Positions 8,873-18,900 of a DNA stretch of 64,000 bases are shown here, piece after piece. Both the position numbers and the translations under genes were made by a program. The notes beneath the pieces are model-generated. The model ran no database searches. It had not been told where the DNA came from and was given only the letters and a program-made list of their open reading frames with translations. The DNA is from G965261475 sp965261475 [NCBI: bacterium]. Lineage in GTDB: Bacteria > SAR324 > XYD2-FULL-50-16. The stretch lies in assembly GCA_965261475.1 (NCBI GenBank), contig OZ253454.1:744001-808000 (forward strand). The letters are read 5' to 3'. Positions within the stretch are counted from its first letter, which is position 1; every line of letters starts with the position of its first letter.

Positions 8873-11602
8873 ATGATAAATGCTCATTATTATATAACAA
8901 AGCGCAATGGTGAAGTTGTACCATTTGATCAAGCTAGGATTACCAATGCAATTTTTCTAGCATCAAAGTCTGTAGGCTATAAAGACTATGCTTTAGCCGA
9001 AGAACTCACAAAAATAGTTTTAGCCAATATTAAAAATAAGTTTTCTAGTCAATCTGTCAGTGTAGAAAACATACAAGATATTGTTGAGAGTGTTTTAATA
9101 GCAAATAATTATCAAAAAACAGCAAAAGCCTACATTATATATCGTTCTGAAAGAACAAAAGAAAGAGAGAAGCGGAGAGCTAAAATATTAGCAAAAATCA
9201 ACAAACACAAAGCAAATATTACTTTAGCAGATGGCTCTGTGGTAGCTTTTGATAATAATAAAATGTTGCAAGAGATAGAGCAGCTCTCTAAAAATTTAAA
9301 AGAAGTAGATTGTGAAAAATTATTCTTAAGTGCTTGTTCTAATTTATACAATGGTATTCATTTTAAAGAATTAAAAACAGCACTCATAAATGCTGCTAGG
9401 GCTAAAATAGAACTTAGCATTGACTACTCTTATTTTGCTGCTAGATTGGTTTTAGACAAAATTTATCTTCAAGTTATCAAAATTTCATTAAAAGAAGGTC
9501 ATGCTAAATTAAAAAAACAATATCAAACATCTTTTGTTAATTATCTACAACTAGGAATAAAAAATGGTTCTTTACAAAAAGAACTTATGGATTTTGATAT
9601 ACCTACTATACAAAACACTCTGCAAATAAACAGAGATTTACTTTTCCAATATAGAGGGATTCAAACCGTACACGAGAGATATTTATTGCGAACAACAGAT
9701 CAAAAAAAAGAAATTTTTGAGTTACCTCAATATTTTTGGATGAGAATAGCTATGGGTTTAGCAGTAAACGAAAAACATAATCGTACAAAATACGCAATCG
9801 ATTTTTACAATACTCTATCTCAAATGGACTATGTTTCCTCTACTCCAACCCTCTTTAACTCAGGCACTACTCATTCTCAACTTTCATCTTGTTTTTTGAA
9901 TAGCGTAGCAGATTCGCTAAAAGATATTTTTAAGAGCTACTCAGACAATGCTATGCTTTCCAAATTCGCAGGTGGTATAGGTACAGATTGGACTAATGTT
10001 CGCGCTTTAGGCTCTCGCATCAAAGGCACTAATGGAAATAGTCAGGGTATCATCCCTTTTCTAAAAATATTTAATGATATAGCCATTGCAGTTAATCAAG
10101 GAGGAAAAAGAAAAGGTGCTATGTGTGCTTATTTAGAGCTATGGCACTTGGATATAGAAGAATTTTTAGAATCCAAAAAAAATACAGGAGATGATCGAAG
10201 ACGATTACACGACATACATACTGCGATTTGGGTTCCCGATCTTTTTATGAAACGACTAGCCAACAAAGAAGAATGGACATTATTTTCTCCTATTGATGTA
10301 GTAAATTTACACGAGCTATACGGAGAAGAATTTGAAAAAAAATATGTAGAATATGAAAACAGCAATATTGTTTCCGCACAAAAAATACCTGCACAATTTT
10401 TATGGAAAAAAATTATTACTATGCTTTTTGAAACAGGTCATCCTTGGATAACCTTTAAAGACCCTTGTAATATTAGAAATCCTCAAAGCCACGTAGGTGT
10501 TATTCACAACTCAAATCTTTGTACGGAAATAACTTTAAATAACTCAAAAGAAGAAACAGCCGTTTGTAATCTTGGGTCATTAAACTTATCTAGAGTGATG
10601 AAAAAAGGTAGAATAGACGAAGCAAAACTACAAAATACTATAACTCAAGCTATACGTATGTTAGATAATGTAATTGATATTAATTATTATCCAACAAAAG
10701 AAACGAAAAACTCTAATACTAAACATAGACCTGTAGGTCTTGGAGTAATGGGGTATCAAGATTTACTTTTCCAAATGAATATTCCTTTTGCTTGCGACGA
10801 GCAAGTACAACTTGCAGATAACCTAATGGAAAAAATTGCTTTTTACGCTATTGAAGCATCTTGTATGTTAGCAAAAGAAAAAGGAAGATACGCTAGTTTT
10901 GACGGCTCTAAATGGGATCAAGGATTGCTACCTTTAGACACATATAAATTATTATCCAAAATTAGAGGAGGTTTAAAAAATTATAACGATTCTTGTACTA
11001 TGGACTGGGATTCTTTAAAAGCGAAGATTAAAAAATACGGGATTAGAAATTCTAATTGCCTAGCTATTGCTCCTACAGCTACTATTTCAAATATTACTGG
11101 AACTGTTCCTTGTATTGAGCCTATTTTTCGTAATATTTATACAAAGGAAAACACTGATGGCTCTTTCATTGTCATCAATCACTATCTAGTAGAAGAATTA
11201 AAAAAGAAAAATTTATGGACAAAAGATATTTTAGATAAAATCAAATATTATGATGGTTCTTTAGCTCAAATTACAGAAATTCCAGCAGATATTCGCAATA
11301 AATATCAAGAGGTATTTGAAATTGATACTATGTGGTTACTAAAATCTGCTGCTGTGCGGTCAAAATGGATAGATCAGAGTCAATCTCTTAATATTTTTAC
11401 CTCTAGTGCCAGTGGTCAAATCTTAAGTGATACCTATCAAGCTGCTTGGCAAATGGGTTTAAAAACTACCTATTACTTGAGAAGTTTGAGCGCATCTCAA
11501 ATTGAAAAAAACGTCAATATTCAAAAAATAGAACAAGATCAATCTATCAGCGTCACTAGCTATGATGCTATAAACGATTCCTCTTGTGAGACTTGTCAAT
11601 AA
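8873..11602 (+). CDS. nrdA: Ribonucleoside-diphosphate reductase, large (alpha) subunit, class I
   Basis: Reduces ribonucleotides to deoxyribonucleotides. About 909 residues from the ATG; a GTG at 8837 could add 12 residues but the ATP-cone begins right after the ATG (YYITKRNGEVVPFD). A second, weaker ATP-cone-like segment follows (ITLADGSVVAFDNNKM to SYFAARLVLD) and aligns with the single cone of E. coli NrdA, as in the Pseudomonas-type two-cone enzymes. Active-site pieces: QLSSCFLN, the NLCTEITL Cys and Glu, AVCNLGSLNL (redox Cys), TTYYLR (paired tyrosines of radical transfer) and the C-terminal CETCQ thiol pair. No nrdB is found in the window. A rho-independent terminator follows. Confidence 0.95.
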   Translation: MINAHYYITKRNGEVVPFDQARITNAIFLASKSVGYKDYALAEELTKIVLANIKNKFSSQSVSVENIQDIVESVLIANNYQKTAKAYIIYRSERTKEREKRRAKILAKINKHKANITLADGSVVAFDNNKMLQEIEQLSKNLKEVDCEKLFLSACSNLYNGIHFKELKTALINAARAKIELSIDYSYFAARLVLDKIYLQVIKISLKEGHAKLKKQYQTSFVNYLQLGIKNGSLQKELMDFDIPTIQNTLQINRDLLFQYRGIQTVHERYLLRTTDQKKEIFELPQYFWMRIAMGLAVNEKHNRTKYAIDFYNTLSQMDYVSSTPTLFNSGTTHSQLSSCFLNSVADSLKDIFKSYSDNAMLSKFAGGIGTDWTNVRALGSRIKGTNGNSQGIIPFLKIFNDIAIAVNQGGKRKGAMCAYLELWHLDIEEFLESKKNTGDDRRRLHDIHTAIWVPDLFMKRLANKEEWTLFSPIDVVNLHELYGEEFEKKYVEYENSNIVSAQKIPAQFLWKKIITMLFETGHPWITFKDPCNIRNPQSHVGVIHNSNLCTEITLNNSKEETAVCNLGSLNLSRVMKKGRIDEAKLQNTITQAIRMLDNVIDINYYPTKETKNSNTKHRPVGLGVMGYQDLLFQMNIPFACDEQVQLADNLMEKIAFYAIEASCMLAKEKGRYASFDGSKWDQGLLPLDTYKLLSKIRGGLKNYNDSCTMDWDSLKAKIKKYGIRNSNCLAIAPTATISNITGTVPCIEPIFRNIYTKENTDGSFIVINHYLVEELKKKNLWTKDILDKIKYYDGSLAQITEIPADIRNKYQEVFEIDTMWLLKSAAVRSKWIDQSQSLNIFTSSASGQILSDTYQAAWQMGLKTTYYLRSLSASQIEKNVNIQKIEQDQSISVTSYDAINDSSCETCQ

Positions 11603-11630
11603 ATAATTTAGCTCAAGCAATATTTTACTC

Positions 11631-11660
11631 AGCGCTAATTTATTGGCGTTTTTGTTTTTT
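11631..11660 (+). terminator. Rho-independent terminator after nrdA
   Basis: A stem pairs CGCTAA (11633-11638) with TTGGCG (11643-11648, one G-T pair) around loop TTTA, followed at once by TTTTTG and six more T. It begins 30 bases after the nrdA stop and separates nrdA from pyrF. Confidence 0.65.
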
Positions 11661-11671
11661 ACCTACTTAGA

Positions 11672-12529
11672 ATGAGCACAAATAACAACTTAGAGAAGAA
11701 TTTAGCAAAATTTTGCCAAAAATTTCAAGAACTAGCAATACAAAAGAATTCTTTGCTAGTTGCTGGGATTGATACAATCACTACTGAGATGGAGCAAGGA
11801 CAAGTTTATCCTTCCTCTCAGAGTAAACTAGATTTTAGCATAGATTTTATCAAAAATGTTAGTGAGTTTTGCGTTGGCGCAAAAATTAACCTAGGCTACT
11901 GGCAAGATGAACAAGATGGAAAAAATTTGCTAGAATTAGTCAAGTATTGTAATCAAAAAGAATTGTTAGTGATTTTAGATGGTAAATATTCAGATATAGC
12001 AGCTAGCAATGATGCGTGGATTTTTTATGCCAAAAAACTTGGAGTAGATGCTATCACTGTTGCTCCTTTTGCAGCGAATATTGCAACAATGGTTGCTTCC
12101 TCGCATAAACAAAACCTCGCTATTTTTACTATGGGGTTAATGAGCAATCCAGAATTTCAAAAAGAATTGCACTTTCAAAATCAACAAGGAACCAAACTTT
12201 ACGAATACAGAATCTTAGAAGCCCTACATTCTAAAGTAGATGGTTTTGTGATAGGCGCTACCTATTCAGAAAATAGCTCAATAGTAAATAATTTTCTTAA
12301 ATTAACAAAAAATAAAAATATTTTATACCTAATTCCCGGTGTAGGTAGTCAATTAGGAAGTATTAAAAATTTGCATTCTTGGGGTATTGATTTTCGCCGA
12401 TGCTTAATTAGTATATCTCGTAGTTTGATCTTTGCTCAAGACAGAGATTTTTCTGATAAAAAAATAAAAGGCAGACAAAAACAAGCAGCAAAATTTTATC
12501 AAACACAAATCAACCAATACAAAAATTAA
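11672..12529 (+). CDS. pyrF: Orotidine-5'-phosphate decarboxylase
   Basis: Makes UMP from OMP, the last de novo pyrimidine step. The 285-residue protein has the catalytic DxKxxDI motif as DGKYSDI at 103-109, with downstream VIGATY and PGVGSQ (phosphate-binding end of the barrel). Length and the DGKYSDIA form match the longer type 2 PyrF family, not the 230-residue E. coli type. It starts an overlapping run pyrF-pyrE-pxpA-pxpB-pxpC: its stop is directly followed by the pyrE ATG. Confidence 0.92.
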   Translation: MSTNNNLEKNLAKFCQKFQELAIQKNSLLVAGIDTITTEMEQGQVYPSSQSKLDFSIDFIKNVSEFCVGAKINLGYWQDEQDGKNLLELVKYCNQKELLVILDGKYSDIAASNDAWIFYAKKLGVDAITVAPFAANIATMVASSHKQNLAIFTMGLMSNPEFQKELHFQNQQGTKLYEYRILEALHSKVDGFVIGATYSENSSIVNNFLKLTKNKNILYLIPGVGSQLGSIKNLHSWGIDFRRCLISISRSLIFAQDRDFSDKKIKGRQKQAAKFYQTQINQYKN

Positions 12530-13231
12530 ATGTCTTTTTCTAAAAGTACATTCCATACTTTTTTACTAGAGCAAGAAATAATTTGCTTTATTGACCCACC
12601 TATTGTGTTAAAATCTGGTAAACAATCTTATTGGTATGCTAATTTTCGTAAAATATCACAAAATTATAAAAAGTTAGAAAAATTTGCTCAAATAATCGCA
12701 GATTTTTTACTAGAAATTGCTTTGCCTTCAGTAGATGGAGTTTTAGGCGTCCCAGAAGGTGCTAGCTTGCTAGGGTTTGAGGTACAAAAACAACTAGTTA
12801 AAAAAGGTAAATTTTTAGATAAAATTTTTTATTTTCGTACTCAAGTTAAACAACATGGTAATCCGAGCGATAAATACTGGGTGAATGGAAATCAACCTCA
12901 AAAATTAATCTTACTAGAAGATGTATCCACTACAGGTGGATCGCTAATCAGATTTGCTCAAAAATTACATAAAATACAAATAGCAACTCCTTTGGTGCTA
13001 GGTCTATTAGATAGAGAGCAGTTAAATACTAAAGGTGAAGAATTATCAAAAGTTCTAAAAAATATAAAATTAGCATCATATTTTTTAACAAAAGCACAAA
13101 ATATCCTGCCTTTAGCTCTAGCAAAAACACAAAATCCAAGTTTCTTTCAGCAAAAAATTCGTGAAGAATATCAAAGAGAATATCAAGCATTCCAAAAAGA
13201 TCATCCATTATGTTCATTAGCGCAGATGTAG
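12530..13231 (+). CDS. pyrE: Orotate phosphoribosyltransferase
   Basis: Joins orotate to PRPP giving OMP. The 233-residue protein contains the PRPP-binding signature LILLEDVSTTGGS at 126-138 and the N-terminal substrate region VLKSGKQSYWYANFRK. Its start codon immediately follows the pyrF stop, and its last 22 bases overlap pxpA in another frame, so the enzymes for the last two UMP steps are coupled. Confidence 0.92.
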   Translation: MSFSKSTFHTFLLEQEIICFIDPPIVLKSGKQSYWYANFRKISQNYKKLEKFAQIIADFLLEIALPSVDGVLGVPEGASLLGFEVQKQLVKKGKFLDKIFYFRTQVKQHGNPSDKYWVNGNQPQKLILLEDVSTTGGSLIRFAQKLHKIQIATPLVLGLLDREQLNTKGEELSKVLKNIKLASYFLTKAQNILPLALAKTQNPSFFQQKIREEYQREYQAFQKDHPLCSLAQM

Positions 13232-13917
13232 GAGAAACTCCTCAAGATAAGGAATTTATGCCTTTTTTAGATATTGCTAATATAGCTTGCGGTTACCACG
13301 CAGGAGATGAAACAAGTATAACTCAAATGGTGCTGTTAGCAAAAAAATATCTAGTAAAAATCTCAGCCCATTTAAGCTATCAGGATAGAAAAAATTTTGG
13401 CAGGAAAAGCATTTTTATAGATAAGGCAACTCTTAGAGTGCAATTACTTATACAGCTACAAACTATAGATAAAATTTGTAAAATAAACAATCTTCCTCTT
13501 GCTTTTGTGAAACCACACGGTGCGTTATACAACGATATTACAAAAATTCCAGAAGTCCTAGAAGCCATTGCAGAAACAATTGCAGAATACAATCAGCAGC
13601 TTTTATGGATTTTTTTTGCTACCAAAAATAATGCAAAATATATAAAAATTGCTAAAAAATATGGTTTGAAACTACTTTTTGAATCCTTTGCTGATAGGGA
13701 ATATGACAAAGGTTGTCTAAAAAATAGAAAAGAAAAAGGAGCGCTCATAAAAGAAAGTTCCGAAATTATCAAAAGGGTAGATTTACTAAGAGAAAAAAAT
13801 ATTATACTCAACGAACTAGGAAAAAAAGAAAAACTCTCAGCACAAACTATCTGCTTTCATGGCGATAATCCAGCTAGCTTGGTAGCTATTAAAATTCTTA
13901 AAAAATGGAAAAAATAG
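13210..13917 (+). CDS. pxpA: 5-oxoprolinase subunit A (LamB/YcsF family)
   Basis: Part of the ATP-dependent PxpABC 5-oxoprolinase, which opens the ring of 5-oxoproline to glutamate. Seen in 235 residues: ISADVGE at the start, NIACGYHAGDE near 28-38, SAHLSYQDRKNFGRK, VKPHGALYN, FADREYDKGCL and the C-terminal CFHGDNP, all hallmark blocks of the family. It overlaps pyrE by 22 bases and pxpB by 13. Confidence 0.93.
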   Translation: MFISADVGETPQDKEFMPFLDIANIACGYHAGDETSITQMVLLAKKYLVKISAHLSYQDRKNFGRKSIFIDKATLRVQLLIQLQTIDKICKINNLPLAFVKPHGALYNDITKIPEVLEAIAETIAEYNQQLLWIFFATKNNAKYIKIAKKYGLKLLFESFADREYDKGCLKNRKEKGALIKESSEIIKRVDLLREKNIILNELGKKEKLSAQTICFHGDNPASLVAIKILKKWKK

Positions 13918-14591
13918 TAATTTACCCTGCTAGTGATAACAGCTTATTCTTGCAAGGCTTAGGCAATAAACTACCTAGTTTTCAGCAGTTACTAGCAATA
14001 AAACTTCAAAGTTATATTTTAGATTTTATACCAGCCTACGATGATTTACTTGTTTTGTATGACTTACTATCTATTTGTCATGAAGAACTAATAAAAAAAA
14101 TTGAGATGCTCTGGGAGAGGGAATATCACAACCTCTCTACAAGTATCATTAAAAATAACAAAATTATCAATATCCCAGTTTATTACGGAGTAGAAGTAGG
14201 TTGGGATTTAGTAACAATATCTAAGCAAAAAAAAATATCCGTTGATAACATTATTAAAATACATAGTAGCACTACTTACAAAGTACTAGCGGTAGGGTTT
14301 CGACCAGGATTTGCTTACTTAGGATACCTGGAAAAAAATTTACACCTACCAAGAAAACAAAATGCTAGAATGAATGTTCCTCAAGGCTCTGTAGCTATTG
14401 CTAATACACAAAGTGCGGTATACCCCAGTAATGGAGCTGGCGGTTGGAATATTATTGGTAAAACCTTTTTACCAATGCTGCATTGGACAAATAAACATCC
14501 TTGCTTACTACAAATGGGAGATCTGGTACGATTTAAAATTATTTCTAAAGAAAAATTTTTAAATCTCGGAGGAAAAATAATAAAAGAATAA
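13905..14591 (+). CDS. pxpB: 5-oxoprolinase subunit B
   Basis: A 228-residue member of the PxpB (KipI-like) family, partner of PxpC in ATP-dependent hydrolysis of 5-oxoproline. Seen: VYYGVEVGWDL, the signature GFRPGFAYLGYL, NVPQGSVAIANTQ and the glycine-rich GAGGWNIIGKT. It overlaps pxpA by 13 bases and ends three bases before pxpC. Confidence 0.92.
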   Translation: MEKIVIYPASDNSLFLQGLGNKLPSFQQLLAIKLQSYILDFIPAYDDLLVLYDLLSICHEELIKKIEMLWEREYHNLSTSIIKNNKIINIPVYYGVEVGWDLVTISKQKKISVDNIIKIHSSTTYKVLAVGFRPGFAYLGYLEKNLHLPRKQNARMNVPQGSVAIANTQSAVYPSNGAGGWNIIGKTFLPMLHWTNKHPCLLQMGDLVRFKIISKEKFLNLGGKIIKE

Positions 14592-14594
14592 ATA

Positions 14595-15542
14595 ATGGCA
14601 CTAAAAATAATCAAAAGTGGTTTCCGTAGTTTAGTACAAGATCAAGGAAGGTTAGGATATCACAATATTGGTTTAGGTATATCTGGAGCTTTAGATGAAG
14701 TTTCTTACCTTGTTGGCAATTATTTACTAGAGCACTCTCAAATTACAAATTCTATAGAAATTTTATTGGGTAATTTTGTAGCACAAGTGCAAGAGACAAC
14801 CAATTTTGCAATTACAGGAGCTCAAGCGATTGTAACTAAAAATGAAAAAAGAATACCTATGTGGTCACGGTTTGCTGCAAAAAAAGGAGATATTATTGAA
14901 ATCAAAGAAGTAATCAACGGAAACTTAAACTACCTTACAGTAGAAGGTGGGTTTCAAATAGAAAAATTTTGTGGTAGTTACGCTACCAATTTTAAACTTG
15001 GAATAGGCGCTAATTTTGGTAAAAAATTAACTAAACAAACTTTATTCTACAAACGAAGTGTAGCGAAAAATTCTGGATTTTTTCCAACTAAATATCTACT
15101 AGATTATTGGCAAAAAAAAAATGAACAACCAGTTGCTATTCGTGTTGTTTTTTACCCAAAGACACAAGAATTTTTTTTAACTAAATGTGTAGAAAAATTC
15201 TTAAATAGTGTATACACCATCAGTTTAGAATCAGATAGAGCAGGTATACGTTTAGCAGGAGAAAAAATATATCCAAAAAAAACTAGTGTTTTGTCTGCGG
15301 GATTAACCTTTGGTACTATACAAGTACAAACCTCAGGCATACCTATTATTTTAATGAAAGATTGCCAAACTATAGGAGGCTACCCTAAAATAGGTTATAT
15401 TTGTACTTTAGATAGTTTTTTATTAGCTCAACTTAGAGTCAAACAACAAATTCGTTTTGTAAAAATCAATGCTCAAGAATCACAAGCAATAACAAAAAAT
15501 TTCTATCAAAAATTTTCTCAACTAAGAGCTAGACGACTTTAG
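14595..15542 (+). CDS. pxpC: 5-oxoprolinase subunit C
   Basis: A 315-residue member of the biotin-dependent carboxylase-like / KipA family that forms the 5-oxoprolinase complex with PxpB. Seen: IKSGFRSLVQDQGRLGYHNIG at the start, SGALDE, AITGAQA, LTVEGGF, SDRAGIRL and the C-terminal block from SAGLTFGTIQVQ to GYPKIGYI. It is the last gene of the pyrF-to-pxpC run and converges on the small lipoprotein gene. Confidence 0.92.
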   Translation: MALKIIKSGFRSLVQDQGRLGYHNIGLGISGALDEVSYLVGNYLLEHSQITNSIEILLGNFVAQVQETTNFAITGAQAIVTKNEKRIPMWSRFAAKKGDIIEIKEVINGNLNYLTVEGGFQIEKFCGSYATNFKLGIGANFGKKLTKQTLFYKRSVAKNSGFFPTKYLLDYWQKKNEQPVAIRVVFYPKTQEFFLTKCVEKFLNSVYTISLESDRAGIRLAGEKIYPKKTSVLSAGLTFGTIQVQTSGIPIILMKDCQTIGGYPKIGYICTLDSFLLAQLRVKQQIRFVKINAQESQAITKNFYQKFSQLRARRL

Positions 15543-15565
15543 AATTTTATTACTTGATAATAGTA

Positions 15566-15955
15566 TTATTTTTGCACAGGGTAAGATACAAATCTAATAC
15601 CTAAATTTTGTGCTACTGTTTTAATTCTGTGCTCGTATTTGCCTAATTTACCATCTGTGTCATAAATAACTACTACAGCTTCTTTGTTAGTCAAAAAAGC
15701 AGCAAAAACAGCTTGTTGTACGCTATCTAAACTACTTCTTTTGTCTAAGCCCCCTTCATAAACTCTGCTTTTTGTTTCACAATCTATTAGAATATAGCTT
15801 CTGTAATTAGCATAATTATAATAATGCTTGCTTTCGGTTTTTCCTTTTAATTTATGACAAAAGAATTTGTTGTAATAATTTTCGTTTTTCTTGATTTGTT
15901 GTGTAGCACAAGAACCGAGTAACAATAAAGCTAGTGCCAAACATAATTGTTTCAT
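15566..15955 (-). CDS. Small predicted lipoprotein, unknown function
   Basis: A 129-residue protein with a lipoprotein signal: Lys, a hydrophobic core and lipobox LLLGSC with the modified Cys16. The mature part is Tyr/Lys-rich at first, then has an alpha/beta-looking end (AVVVIYDTDGKLGKY, LGIRFVSYP). I do not recognise the family. It lies 30 bases downstream of smc on the same strand, so it may be cotranscribed. Confidence 0.65.
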   Translation of the reverse strand: MKQLCLALALLLLGSCATQQIKKNENYYNKFFCHKLKGKTESKHYYNYANYRSYILIDCETKSRVYEGGLDKRSSLDSVQQAVFAAFLTNKEAVVVIYDTDGKLGKYEHRIKTVAQNLGIRFVSYPVQK

Positions 15956-15985
15956 TGTAATTTTATAAAAATACCAATTATCAAT

Positions 15986-18900
15986 CTATAAACACTTGTT
16001 TTTTTGCTCTGTAAGATCTACCGAAAAAATACGCGAAATACCTTCATTGAGCATAGTTACTCCCAAAACTACATCTCCTACAAGGATAGTTTTTTGGTTG
16101 TGTGTAATCATAATAATTTGATTAGATTTTGCTATTTCCTTAATTATTGCAATAATACGCTCTACATTGACAGTATCTAGAGCCGCATCTACTTCGTCTA
16201 AAAAACAAAAAATACTAGGATTAACCTGTAAAACTGCGAAGACAAAGACTAAGCCTACCAAACTTTTTTCTCCACTACTTAGTAAAGTTAGATTCTGCAT
16301 CTTTTTTCCTAAAGGTTGAACAAAAATCTCTACACCAGTATTTAATAAATCTGTTTTATTATCTAAAATCAAAGCTGCGCTACCACCACCAAAAACTATT
16401 GCAAATAACCTTTGAAAAGCTTGATCAATTTGTTTAAAAGTACGATAAAAAGAATCCTTACTGTTTTGCTCAATTGTTGAGATAGATTCCCTCAAAGCAA
16501 AAAGGCTCTGATCTAAATCTTGTTTTTGCTGAGTATAAAATTCTAACTTTTGTTTGAGCTTGGCATATTCTTCTTTAGCACCTAAATTGATGTTAACAAA
16601 CAAGGGCATTTTTTTTTGGAGTTGTTGTAGCTCTTCTTTAGCGGTTTTAATTTGAAACTCTTCGCTTTGAAAATAACGCAAAACTTCTGCTGCTGTAGTA
16701 GTGTAATTATCGTGTAATTGCTCTGCAAAATTTTTTTGTCTTTCGGAGAGCATACTAATATTAAGTTCGCTTTCGTAATAATTTTTTTTATTCTCACTGA
16801 TTGTTTGCCTTAATATTTCTTGTTTTTGTTGCAATTCTTTTTTCGTTACCTGGAATTGCAACAGAGCTTTTTTTGTATTTTCTAGTAATTCCAATTGTTC
16901 TGCTTTGTATTTTTTTTTGACTAGAATGTTTTGTTGTAATTTTGCTAATTCTGTTATATTTTGTGTGGTTTGTTGCCAATCTGTTATCTGCTGTTGTTTT
17001 TTGTGGAGTAAATCTTGACTATAATCTAACTCGTTTTGAATACGAAGAGCTGTTTCTTTGATAAAATTTTCTTGTAGTGCATAGCTATCCAATTCTTTTT
17101 CTTGAGCTTGCTGTTTTGCTCGTTTTTGATTTAACTTTACCTGCAAACTATCTTGTTTTTGATAAATAATAGCGGTTTCTGCCAAAATTTGTTTTTTATT
17201 TACTGTGAGTTGTGTAATTATTTTTTGAGCTTTATTTAAATCTCTTTCAACTATTGCTCGTTCTTTTTGGATATTTCTGATCTGTTGCAACTCCTTTTTT
17301 TTTTGATTGCAAGTTATTTGTATTTTCCAATAATTATCTTGTAAAACAGAAGTTTTTTGTGTTTGTTGTGTTTTTTTTGCTCTATGGTGTAAAATTTGAT
17401 TTTTACAATCTATGAGCTGCGTAGCTGTACGCTCTTTGGTAAGTTCGATTGTTGATAAATCTATCTTTGCTGCTGATAAAGTTTTTTCTAGCTGTTGTAG
17501 TTTGATGCGGCGTTGTGTATATTGCTCAGACAAAGTAGCCTGAGATACCTGTTGGTATTTTAACAAGTAAGGAAAAACAGAAGATATTTCTTTTGAATAA
17601 AAAATCTTATTCGTTTTTTGTGGTAATTCTGTAGTATTTTCTAGTAGAGCAAAAAAACAATGTAATTTTTTTTCTTGCCCTAGGGTTAAATCTGTTGTAA
17701 AAATTATTTCTTTTGCTAGAGAATTATTGGGAGCAAAGTCTTCTGTTAGCTCATCTAAGAACAGCAAATCCAAACTAGATACAGATATTTGCTCCAACGA
17801 CTTTGTAATCGCTTGTAGATTATTTTTAGAAGCAAATACTGCAATATGCAAAAAATTATCAAAAAAATGAAACGCTGAACGCGGTGCTTCTTTTCTAATA
17901 CTAAATAATTGGCTAAAAAACCCTATGAACCCATTATTTTTTAAAGCATCAAAATTTTTTAATGGGCTTGCTAATTCTAAGCTATGACTTTGGTAAGTTA
18001 ATGCTTGTTTTGTCTGAGTTATACAATTTTGTAACTGATTGTATTTTTTTTGGATTATCTTTTGAGTTTCTTGTAATTCTTGATAAGTAGTTTCTAACTC
18101 TAAGAGACTAGACTCACTCTCTATACTTGCAGATTGTTGTAATAAATATTTTTTTTTGCTTGTTTTTTGCTCTAACCACTGATTCACAACTTCTTGTCTC
18201 AAATTCTTTAAATCTGTAGTTGTTGTTGGAGTTTGAATTTTTTGGCTCTGAAAGTTCACCAAACTTTGTTGAGCTGTTAGTTTTAGAGAAATTTTTTGCT
18301 CTTTGTTGCTTAACTGCTCTTTGTTATAAAGAAAATCTTGATATTGTTGTTCTAGTATTGCTACTTGTTTTTGAGATTCTTGTAGCTTAGAATTATCTAT
18401 AAATTTTGGTAATTTTTTATTCTTGATATTTGATAGCTCTTGTTTTTTTTCTTTAATTTTTTGTTGTAAAAAATATTTTTCTTCTTCAGATTTAGCAATC
18501 CAAGAGTTAGTGTTAGTAAATAATTGATTATCTACTTGCCATTTGCTTGTTATTTTTTGTAATTCTTGAGTAATAGTTTGGTAATTATGCTGGAGCTTAG
18601 TATATGTTTGTTCTTTGAGTAAAAGTTTGTTTTCTAAAGATACCAGATCATTTTCTGTTTTTATTAATTTGTCTTCGTTTAAACTTATTGAGTGCTTACT
18701 ATTCTCCTTGATGGCTATTTTTAATTTTTGGTTAATATTTTGCCACTGAGTAGCAAGACTCATTTTTCTTAAAAATTCTATTCTTCCTTTGATTTTTAAA
18801 TAATCATCTACTAGTTCAGCTTGCTTGGATAGTTTATCGTATTGCACTCTAAACTCTAATACTCTATCTGCTATCCTATTTAAATTATTTTCTGCATTAT

